This document shows, piece after piece, positions 9,721 to 16,932 of a DNA stretch of 64,000 nucleotides (positions are counted from its first letter, which is position 1; every line of letters starts with the position of its first letter). This DNA comes from CAIYOL01 sp964494805 (GTDB taxonomy: Bacteria; Planctomycetota; Phycisphaerae; Sedimentisphaerales; Anaerobacaceae): contig CAZBST010000001.1 of the NCBI GenBank assembly GCA_964494805.1, forward strand, positions 434,001 to 498,000. Direction: 5' to 3'. Below the pieces are notes generated by a model. It was not told the origin of the DNA and searched no databases. It was given only the letters and a program-made list of their open reading frames with translations. The translations under genes and the position numbers were made by a program.

Positions 9721-10278
9721 ATGAAGGCAAATGACTTACGAGTAGGTATGGCCATTACTTTTGACGGGAAGCTTTATGTATGCGTTCAGGCAAAACACGT
9801 AACGCCCGGTAACCTCCGGGCCTTTGTGCAGGCCAAGCTAAGATGCGTCGCAGACGGCATCGCAATCGAAAAACGCTTCCGTTCTACTGAAGAGCTGGAG
9901 CAGGCCTTTCTTGACCGCCGTGAGATGGAATATCTCTATTCCGACAGCTCCGGCCATATCCTTATGGATACACAGACCTACGACCAGACTACCGTCTCCG
10001 ATGATTTAATCGGCGAATCGATAAAATTCTTCAAACCTAACACACCTTTAATTACTTTGATATGCGAGGGTAAAGTCGTGGCCATTGAGCTGCCCAAGAC
10101 CGTTGAGTTGACCGTTACTGAAACAACGCCGATGCTAAAGGGAGCCACAGCTACAAATCAAATGAAGGAAGCCGTACTTGAAACAGGCCTGAAAATCCGC
10201 GTCCCTCCGTTTATTAACGTAGGCGACATCGTCCGAATCAGTACCGACGATGCCTCCTACCTCGCAAGAGCTAAATAA
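9721..10278 (+). CDS. efp: Elongation factor P with Asn at the tip position
   Basis: 185 residues, the usual EF-P length, with three beta-barrel domains (KOW-like about 1-62, central 65-127, C-terminal 128-185). The C-terminal domain shows GLKIRVPPFINVGDIVRIST, the EF-P signature region. EF-P binds stalled ribosomes between the P and E sites and helps peptide-bond formation at polyproline stretches. The tip that normally carries a modified Lys or Arg (PGKGxAF or PGRGxAF) reads PGNLRAF, with Asn31 in its place, so EpmA, EarP or YmfI-type modification is not expected in its usual form. An EfpL/YeiP-like paralogue was considered, but the loop length fits EF-P better. A polyproline client is encoded at 47709-48353. 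Confidence 0.92.
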   Translation: MKANDLRVGMAITFDGKLYVCVQAKHVTPGNLRAFVQAKLRCVADGIAIEKRFRSTEELEQAFLDRREMEYLYSDSSGHILMDTQTYDQTTVSDDLIGESIKFFKPNTPLITLICEGKVVAIELPKTVELTVTETTPMLKGATATNQMKEAVLETGLKIRVPPFINVGDIVRISTDDASYLARAK

Positions 10279-10294
10279 ATCTGTAATTTGTATT

Positions 10295-11170
10295 TTAATG
10301 TATGACTTTGTTTAGCGGATAGGTGATTATCCCGGATGCTCCTGCACGCTTCAAGGTCGGAACCAGCGTTCGCTCAATCTTATCGTCGATAATAACCTCT
10401 ATCGCAATATAATCCTCGTCCGCTAAACTTGAAATTGTCGGGCTTTTCTCGGCAGGCAGTATTTTCAGGACTTTATCTAAGTCGCTTTTTTTGATGTTCA
10501 TTTTTAAGCCCACTTTGCTGCGGGCTTCGATGGCGGCGTTAAGCAAGATGGCTATGTTTTCTATCTTTTCCCGTTTGAACTTATCTTGCCAGGCCTTTTT
10601 GTTTGCTATTAATCTTGTTGTAGAAGTTATCACGGTATCTATCACCCGCAGATTATTCGCCGCAAGTGACGTTCCCGTCTCAGTCAGTTCCACTATCGCA
10701 TCCACCAGCCGCGCCTTTACCTCGGTAGAACCCCAGCTAAATTCGACTTTTACGTCGATATTTTTATCTGCGAAATATTTCTCTGTTACCTTGACCAGCT
10801 CGGTTGCGACTATACCTCCGCGCAAATCCTGCAGCTTTTTGACCCGCGATTCATCCGGCACAGCCAATACCCATCTGGCCGGCTCGCTTGTAGCTTTGCT
10901 GTAGGCAAGCTCGGCAACATCCGTCACATCCGATTCGTTTTCCACTATCCAGTCGAAGCCGGTAATGCCGGCGTCAAGCTCGCCTCCGGCGACATACCTG
11001 CTCATCTCCTGTGCACGCAGCATAACAATCTTGATTTGCTCGTCATCTATGCAGGGCTGGAAGCTTCTTTCGGCTTCGACAATACTAAACCCGGCTTTGT
11101 CGAAAAGTTCGATAGTCGCCTTTTGCAGACTGCCTGTGGGAATACCTAATTTTAATATCTTTTTTGACAT
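10295..11170 (-). CDS. hisG: ATP phosphoribosyltransferase, long form (HisG)
   Basis: 291 residues, the length of long-form HisG. It catalyses the first step of histidine synthesis, ATP plus PRPP to phosphoribosyl-ATP. The N-terminal part begins LKLGIPTGSLQKAT; the PRPP-binding stretch ELTETGTSLAANNL lies at 161-174. Residues after about 215 form the regulatory ACT-like domain that binds histidine in this form, so HisZ is not needed. It is the last gene of the nusA operon, 23 bases after the HhH gene, and converges on efp with 16 bases between the stops. The rest of the his pathway is not in the window. Placement behind translation-factor genes is unusual. Confidence 0.93.
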   Translation of the reverse strand: MSKKILKLGIPTGSLQKATIELFDKAGFSIVEAERSFQPCIDDEQIKIVMLRAQEMSRYVAGGELDAGITGFDWIVENESDVTDVAELAYSKATSEPARWVLAVPDESRVKKLQDLRGGIVATELVKVTEKYFADKNIDVKVEFSWGSTEVKARLVDAIVELTETGTSLAANNLRVIDTVITSTTRLIANKKAWQDKFKREKIENIAILLNAAIEARSKVGLKMNIKKSDLDKVLKILPAEKSPTISSLADEDYIAIEVIIDDKIERTLVPTLKRAGASGIITYPLNKVIH

Positions 11171-11193
11171 CTCAAACAGCCGTTCCTTCCTTT

Positions 11194-11853
11194 CTACTTT
11201 TTAGCTTTAGCCTTTTTTTTACGAACAGCTTTTTTCTTTTCTTTTGCTTGGCGTGCTTCGCTCTCACGTCGCAAAAGATAATAAAACTCGTATGCATGTT
11301 CAGCCGAAATCTGCCTGGCTAAAAAGCCTTCTATCTCCTGCTCATCGGCTCCGGCGTGGACTAACTCATTGTTTCTCAGGAATTCAATCATCTTTTTTGT
11401 GAGGGGGATAGCGTGTCCGTGCAGAGAGGTAAGCATACAGAAATCGACCACAAATCGGTTGACGCCTTCTATCTTCTCGAGGATTGCTTTGGCCGGACGT
11501 TTGCTCATTTTACTCAACGCCTTTAAGCTGACCATATTATATTTGCCAAATACCGCCCTTAAAGCCATAGTAAGCGCTGAAGCTATATCTCTTGCACCAG
11601 ACGCCTCAGGCCCAATTGCTTCGATGATTTCTTCTGTTCGCGAAATACGCAGGTCATTCCAGTCAGCGAAATAACCTGTGAGTTTCTTAATCGCAGATTG
11701 CGCCGCTGGCTCGCTCAATTCAGCGCTGATGATGGCATAAACAAGAGCATCCACTGGCTCATCATATGTGACTTTTTGGACCGCGGGATGTTTACGTTTC
11801 AGTGAACGGTACAGCTTCTGTACCTTTTTCGAATACTCTTTGCCGTTTTTCAT
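11194..11853 (-). CDS. HhH-GPD (endonuclease III-like) fold protein lacking catalytic residues
   Basis: 219 residues, with an all-helical HhH-GPD-type core. The hairpin reads IEGVNRFVVD (about 128-137), where endonuclease III has LPGVGRKTAN. The catalytic Lys is replaced by Phe134, and the AVDTH stretch with the catalytic Asp by AIPLT (about 148-152). The four Cys ligands of the iron-sulfur cluster are missing (a single Cys, at 139). The tail (about 200-219) is almost entirely Lys, Arg and Ala, suggesting nucleic-acid binding. It lies between rbfA and hisG in the nusA-infB-rbfA operon, so a role linked to RNA or the ribosome is as likely as DNA repair. Function unknown. Confidence 0.8.
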   Translation of the reverse strand: MKNGKEYSKKVQKLYRSLKRKHPAVQKVTYDEPVDALVYAIISAELSEPAAQSAIKKLTGYFADWNDLRISRTEEIIEAIGPEASGARDIASALTMALRAVFGKYNMVSLKALSKMSKRPAKAILEKIEGVNRFVVDFCMLTSLHGHAIPLTKKMIEFLRNNELVHAGADEQEIEGFLARQISAEHAYEFYYLLRRESEARQAKEKKKAVRKKKAKAKK

Positions 11854-11923
11854 AAAAGTCTCTGTCGGTTTTGGCCCTTATTTTCTGTCGAATGCAGGAA
11901 AGGGGGCCGCCGCTTTTTTACAA

Positions 11924-12310
11924 CTACTCTTGTTTCTCGTCAACCAAATCTTTCTTTTCCCGCTCACTTGTGGTCTGGTCTATCAATTTTATGGTTTCCA
12001 GTGTCTTCTTGAAGTTCTCGTCCCTGTGAAATCGTAAAACAGGGCAGAATTTGCACCGCAGCGAACCTGCCAGCAGCGATTGTATTCGGCTCCTGGCGTG
12101 CGTTATCGCCGCATAAGTTTTGTTCTGGGCGGCATCGTCTTTGCCAAAAATGCTCAGATGCACTTCCGCACTGCGCAAATCAGCCGCCACATCAACTCTC
12201 GTAACACTCACAAACCCCTCGATACGTGGGTCATTAAGATGGTTTGCAATAGCGTCGCTGACCGCTTCTTTTACCGCACGAGCTGCCTTTTCCTGCCTTC
12301 TTGTTGCCAT
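11924..12310 (-). CDS. rbfA: Ribosome-binding factor A
   Basis: 128 residues, single KH-like domain. RbfA binds the 30S subunit near helix 1 of 16S rRNA during late maturation and cold adaptation. The opening TRRQEKAARAVKEAVSDAIANHLNDPR and the middle VTRVDVAADLRSAEVHLSIFG are typical. The C-terminus is charged (REKKDLVDEKQE). It follows infB after 78 bases, the usual nusA-infB-rbfA order. Confidence 0.92.
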   Translation of the reverse strand: MATRRQEKAARAVKEAVSDAIANHLNDPRIEGFVSVTRVDVAADLRSAEVHLSIFGKDDAAQNKTYAAITHARSRIQSLLAGSLRCKFCPVLRFHRDENFKKTLETIKLIDQTTSEREKKDLVDEKQE

Positions 12311-12388
12311 TGTTTGGCCAAATGGTAATCGGTTAAACGGTTAATTAACCGGTTACCAGTTCCTAATTAACAATTACTAATTACCAAT

Positions 12389-14965
12389 TCAAAGAGTTCT
12401 TGTTACTTTAACGATTTCATAAAAATCAAAAACATCATCGACCTTAATATCGTCGAATTTCGCTATCTTGATGCCACACTCCAGACCTGCCTTGACCTCG
12501 CGGACATCGTCTTTGAAATGCTTTAAAGACTCTATGCTCAGGTCGTCTCTGATTACGATATTATCACGTATCAGGCGAATCTTGGCGTTCCTCGTCACGA
12601 TACCGTCACTGACGAAACAACCTGCCACTGTGCCGACTTTTGAAATCTTAAAAATATTTCTTACCACAGCCCTGCCGATGGCTTCCTCTTTTTCCTCTGG
12701 CTTAAGCAGACCGGCCATGGATTTTTGTAAATCTTCGGTTATGCGGTAGATTATATCGTAGAGTCTTATCTCAATCCCTTTGGCGTCTGCAATCTTGGCC
12801 GCGCGTTCTTCGGGCACAACATTAAAGCCGATTATTATGGCGTTCGACGCCTCGGCAAGCAGACAATCGCCTTCTGTGATGCCGCCGGGCGCCGCATGTA
12901 AAATCTTGACCTTTACCTCCTCAGTGCTCATCTCAGATAAATACTTCGTCAAAACATCCACCGAACCCTGAACGTCGGCACGAATGATAAGATTCAATTC
13001 TGCTGTCCTGCCGGCCTCTATTTGGCTGAATAAATTATCCAGCGTTACCTGTGTTCGTTTCACCAGCGAATTTTCCCTCGAGAGCATTTGGTTTTCCTCA
13101 GCGGCTGCTTTGGCCCTGTTGATATCATCCAGAACGTAAAATCTGTCGCCTGCCTGCGGTACACCGCTCAGACCGCTTATCTCCACCGGCATAGAGCTTG
13201 TAGCCGACTTTATCTTCCTGCCGTAGCTGTCTTTAATGCTCTTCACTCTCCCGAAGGTGCCCCCGGCAAGCACTATATCGCCCTTGCTTAGCAGGCCTTC
13301 TTTAATTAAAAGAGTTGCCACAGGACCAAGTTGTGGTGACATCTTCGCCTCAACTACCCACCCGGTCGCAGGCACTGTGTTATCGGCCTTCAGGTCAAGC
13401 AGTTCGGCTGTATAATCGAGGTGTTCGAGCAAATCATTAATACCTGTGCCTGTAGTCGCACTGGTTTTTACGACTTCTGTTTCTCCACCCCATTCCGCTG
13501 GCGACAGACCCTGTTCAGCTAACTGCGCATAAACTCGATTTGCATCGATGCCGGGCAAATCCATTTTATTTAACGCCACAATAATCGGAACCCCTGCTGC
13601 CTTGGCATGATGTATCGCCTCGATAGTTTGCGGCATCACGCCGTCATTCGCAGCAACCGTCAGAACCACAACGTCGGTCATATTGGCGCCTCGCGCCCGC
13701 ATCGCTGTGAACGCCTCGTGGCCGGGTGTATCAAGGAATGTCACCTTCTTATTGTCCCAGCTGACCTGAGATGCGCCGATATGCTGTGTAATGCCGCCGG
13801 CCTCACCGGCCGCTATATGGGTGGACCTGATTTTGTCTAGCAGACTGGTCTTGCCGTGGTCAACATGGCCCAGCATTGCTGCCACTACCGAACGCTTCTC
13901 GAGGTTCTTTCTTTGCCGACCGTCAAATTCAGTCCGTATCTGTTCTTCCAGTGTGCTTTTGTGCTCTACAACCAATTCCGTGCCGAACTCCAGGGCAACC
14001 AGTTCCGCAACTTCGGAGCTTATTACTTGATTAGCTGTGGCCATTACATCCTGCTGCATCAATTTGTTGATAATATCTGCTGATTTAACCGCCAGAACCG
14101 AAGACAAATCCTTTACGGTAATCGGCTCGCTTATGGTCACTTTTTTCGGCCTGCTGACTTCAACAGCTTTTTTATGGGGCTTGGTAAGGATTTTACGCGT
14201 TGGCCTTAATCGCAGACCTTCGCCGCCGGCCGCCTCAAGCCGGGCCTGCCTTTCTTCGATGTCCCTCTGTCGCCATCTGCTGACTTTGAACTGTTTTATG
14301 GCTTTTACATCATCCTCACCACGCCGGCGTCCCTGCGTTCTATCCTTGTGTCGTTTTGGCCCTCGTTCCTTCTCTCGCGGTGAAACCACAATTGGCTCTT
14401 CCAGTTCCTCTTTGCGGTACATCAACGGTTCAGTAACAGGCTCATCGTATCTTGGTCTTGGTTTCGGCCTTGGTCTTGGTGGTTCTAATGGTTCCGGTGC
14501 TTCGACACGAACTACCTGTGGACCGCTCAGTCGGGCAGGCTCGGGCTTTTCTAAAATCGGACCGGCTGGCAGTATCGGCTCAGGCTCTCGTTCCTTGGGT
14601 GCCTCGACAGGTTTTACTTCTTCTTCGGCCACTGCCGCTGAGGCTTCCTGCTTAGGCGATTCTGCTTTCGCCGCTATCTTAGCGGGGGCAGGAGGTTTGG
14701 TTTCCTTCTTTTTCTTAGCTTTAGCTTTCTTTGTAGTCCGTTTTTTCTTGAGTCGGACCTTTTTCAGGTCTACCTTCTCAGTCGTCTCAACCGTTGTGGC
14801 ATGTTCTCCCTCGCTGAACCACTCGCGAACGGTCGCCGTAAGACCTGCCGAAATCCATGACATATGGTTCTTAACGTCCAGACCCTCATCCTGGCACTTC
14901 TTCACAATAGCAGTGCTTTTTACCCCAAGCTCTTTTGCCAGAATGTAAACTCTTGTAGCAGCCAA
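12389..14965 (-). CDS. infB: Translation initiation factor IF-2
   Basis: 858 residues. IF-2 is the GTPase that brings initiator tRNA to the 30S subunit and promotes subunit joining. An IF2_N domain (1-50; RVYILAKELGV) is followed by a long Lys/Pro/Glu-rich linker (about 70-240) and a second IF2_N-like domain (about 285-340). G-domain motifs: GHVDHGKTS at 366-374, DTPGHEAF, NKMDLPG and TSATTGTGI. C-terminal domains II to IV follow, ending with the initiator-tRNA-binding barrel. It lies 47 bases after nusA. The linker is long but of a kind common in this family. Confidence 0.96.
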   Translation of the reverse strand: MAATRVYILAKELGVKSTAIVKKCQDEGLDVKNHMSWISAGLTATVREWFSEGEHATTVETTEKVDLKKVRLKKKRTTKKAKAKKKKETKPPAPAKIAAKAESPKQEASAAVAEEEVKPVEAPKEREPEPILPAGPILEKPEPARLSGPQVVRVEAPEPLEPPRPRPKPRPRYDEPVTEPLMYRKEELEEPIVVSPREKERGPKRHKDRTQGRRRGEDDVKAIKQFKVSRWRQRDIEERQARLEAAGGEGLRLRPTRKILTKPHKKAVEVSRPKKVTISEPITVKDLSSVLAVKSADIINKLMQQDVMATANQVISSEVAELVALEFGTELVVEHKSTLEEQIRTEFDGRQRKNLEKRSVVAAMLGHVDHGKTSLLDKIRSTHIAAGEAGGITQHIGASQVSWDNKKVTFLDTPGHEAFTAMRARGANMTDVVVLTVAANDGVMPQTIEAIHHAKAAGVPIIVALNKMDLPGIDANRVYAQLAEQGLSPAEWGGETEVVKTSATTGTGINDLLEHLDYTAELLDLKADNTVPATGWVVEAKMSPQLGPVATLLIKEGLLSKGDIVLAGGTFGRVKSIKDSYGRKIKSATSSMPVEISGLSGVPQAGDRFYVLDDINRAKAAAEENQMLSRENSLVKRTQVTLDNLFSQIEAGRTAELNLIIRADVQGSVDVLTKYLSEMSTEEVKVKILHAAPGGITEGDCLLAEASNAIIIGFNVVPEERAAKIADAKGIEIRLYDIIYRITEDLQKSMAGLLKPEEKEEAIGRAVVRNIFKISKVGTVAGCFVSDGIVTRNAKIRLIRDNIVIRDDLSIESLKHFKDDVREVKAGLECGIKIAKFDDIKVDDVFDFYEIVKVTRTL

Positions 14966-15012
14966 AAAAACTCCAATTCTTGCACGTTGAATTCAGGTTC
15001 TTTTTCAATCGG

Positions 15013-16284
15013 CTATTCGCTGTTTGCTACCGTCTGTTCGTTGTCTGTTGCCTCCAGCTCTCTGCCCAATGCGGATTCATCACGTTGATGGTCACCTTGC
15101 TGCTCCAATATGTTTTCCGCTTGTTTTTTCGGTTCAGCCGCCAAACGCTTGGCTTCTTCGCTTGCTGTTGCAATTAATTTCTCAGCTAAACCGGCATCAA
15201 TACCCAGTTCACTAATCAGAGGTTCTGCCCCGACATCTTCCAAATCCAGAACCGATATAACTCCAAGTGCTATCAGCTTATCGACCAGCGTATCATCACT
15301 GGCCACACTTTTGGCGCAGCTTGTCAATCGTTCGATGCCCTGATTGTATTCGTCGGGGGTTAGTATATCGATATCCCAGCCCGTCAACCTTGCAGCCAGC
15401 CGGACATTCTGCCCGTGCTTGCCGATAGCTAAGCTAAGCTGGTCCTCATCTACCACTACTGTCGCCCTTCCCAGCTCAAAACACAATGCAATTTCGCTGA
15501 CCTTTGCCGGCATCAAACCATTGGCGATAAGCACCTGCGACGACTCGTTCCACCGGACAATATCTATTTTCTCTCCACCAAGCTCATCAACTATGTTCTT
15601 TATTCTGCTGCCTCGAACCCCAACACATGCTCCAACAGGGTCAACCTTCTCATCAAACGAGGCAACCGCAACCTTGCTTCGATACCCTGCTTCCCGCACC
15701 AGCGCACGTATTTCGATAATGCTTTCCGCAATCTCCGGTACCTCCAGCTCGAACAATTTGCGGATAAAATCGGGGTGCGTGCGGGACAGAATTATCTTCA
15801 CCTGGCCGGTGGTTTCTTTAACGTCAAGAATCAGGCATCGAATCCTCTCGCCTGGGTGATGGCTCTGCCCCATTATTTGCTCATTCTTTGGCATAAAGCC
15901 TTCGGCGCGGTGGTCTAAATTAACAATTAATGTTCCGCTTTCGTATCGAACAACCGAGCCGCTCACAATTGTCCCTTTTCGCTTGCTGAACTCGGTGTAG
16001 ATGCTGTCCCTCTCATTGGCCTTTATCTTCTGAATCATCACCTGTTTGGCCGTCTGGGCGGGAATTCGACCGAGGTGTTTCATATCAATTTGGACCTTGT
16101 CCTTAAAGGCCGTGATTTCGCCTGTTGAGCGGTCGATATGCACTGTTATTTCGCTGTCCGGCTCGCCGAAGTGTTTCCTGACTGCTGATACCATAGCTTC
16201 TTCGAGGTCCACAAATATGGATTCCCTGTCGATGTTCTTGTCGTGTGCTATGTTGTCAACTATTCTCGTTATTTCCTGACTCAT
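15013..16284 (-). CDS. nusA: Transcription termination/antitermination factor NusA
   Basis: 423 residues: N-terminal RNA-polymerase-binding domain (about 1-125), S1 domain (about 130-200), two KH domains (about 205-345; VGVRGSRIKNIVDELGGEKIDIV and LAIGKHGQNVRLAARLTGWDIDI), then a helical hairpin C-terminal segment (about 355-400). NusA modulates pausing, intrinsic termination and antitermination. It is the first gene of a nusA-infB-rbfA-HhH-hisG transcription unit. rimP and ylxR, which often flank nusA, are absent. A terminator-like hairpin lies 49 bases before the start codon and may be an attenuator acting on this gene. Confidence 0.96.
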   Translation of the reverse strand: MSQEITRIVDNIAHDKNIDRESIFVDLEEAMVSAVRKHFGEPDSEITVHIDRSTGEITAFKDKVQIDMKHLGRIPAQTAKQVMIQKIKANERDSIYTEFSKRKGTIVSGSVVRYESGTLIVNLDHRAEGFMPKNEQIMGQSHHPGERIRCLILDVKETTGQVKIILSRTHPDFIRKLFELEVPEIAESIIEIRALVREAGYRSKVAVASFDEKVDPVGACVGVRGSRIKNIVDELGGEKIDIVRWNESSQVLIANGLMPAKVSEIALCFELGRATVVVDEDQLSLAIGKHGQNVRLAARLTGWDIDILTPDEYNQGIERLTSCAKSVASDDTLVDKLIALGVISVLDLEDVGAEPLISELGIDAGLAEKLIATASEEAKRLAAEPKKQAENILEQQGDHQRDESALGRELEATDNEQTVANSE

Positions 16285-16332
16285 TTTAGTTTCCTAAATC
16301 TTGTCCATCGTTCCTTTGGTGCGGTTCTTGCC

Positions 16333-16365
16333 AAAAAAAAGTGGAAACCTCAACGGCTTCCACTT
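16333..16365 (-). terminator. Strong intrinsic terminator hairpin just upstream of nusA
   Basis: On the minus strand AAGTGGAA (16365-16358), an 11-base loop and TTCCACTT (16346-16339) form a perfect 8-bp stem that runs straight into a run of T (16340-16333). It ends 49 bases before the nusA start. It must either end an upstream small RNA or attenuate the nusA operon. Confidence 0.8.
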
Positions 16366-16640
16366 CAAACACGCCCGAAACAAACAGAGGTTGTAGTTTA
16401 CCCTTACATTACATCAACTGCCTCCAATAACAGCAAACCTCGTTCATTTCCCGGCATTGAAGCAGAAACGCCGATTCCCAGGCCACCATTTGCGCAAAAG
16501 CGCAGCCGTACAGGTTGTTTAGTTCCCTGTGCTGCACTGTTCACTCATTCCTGTCAAAACCATTTTCTCACACCTTTATCTGCCCACGTAGAGGGGCGGA
16601 CTTATAGTTTGGTAGCCGTTAATTCTTACAACCAAAACTA
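16366..16640 (-). ncRNA. Putative structured leader or small RNA upstream of nusA
   Basis: The minus strand ahead of the terminator at 16333-16365 holds no convincing gene but several local hairpins: TGCGC-TTTT-GCGCA, GGCGTT with AATGCC across a short loop, and GCAG/ACAGG pairing with CCTGT/CTGC. I compared it by eye with 6S, tmRNA, RNase P, SRP and T-box signatures and matched none. The 5' end is not defined; an AT-rich region with TTGACG and TATAAT-like words lies near 16637-16660. Confidence 0.35.
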
Positions 16641-16932
16641 TTATAATAATCGTCAAATGTCCTATTGGCAATAATTTTTTCGCCAAATTCATAAATTTTT
16701 ACCCCATTTTGGTCCCAAAAAACCACAGTTAACAGCCCTAAACTACCCAAAATCCTTCTCAAGACGACCCTCCCCAGCCTCCTGTAATTAAGATTTCCCC
16801 CCATATTTCACGTGGTCTTTACCCGTTGCCGCTATGGGCAACGTTGGTTCCTCTGAACCCCTGTGATTGGAAGCATAATCAAAAATTCTTGCTCACCCTA
16901 TTGTTAGGTGATTATCAAGCTGTAACCAAATC
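16641..16932. other. Intergenic region between the papain-like protease and the nusA leader
   Basis: No supported gene is seen. A 61-codon minus-strand open frame (16619-16804) lacks a ribosome site and similarity, so it is not called. Confidence 0.5.

Noticed and set aside
14037..14948. 303-codon plus-strand frame inside infB
   Set aside because: Antisense shadow of the biased infB linker; the infB domains fit the minus strand throughout.
16366..16640. 6S RNA, tmRNA, RNase P RNA, SRP RNA or T-box upstream of nusA
   Set aside because: None of the conserved sequence blocks of these RNAs could be found on either strand by eye.
16619..16804. 61-codon minus-strand open frame between the papain-like gene and nusA
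   Set aside because: No ribosome site, no signal or domain pattern, and it lies in a gap full of hairpins; more likely chance.
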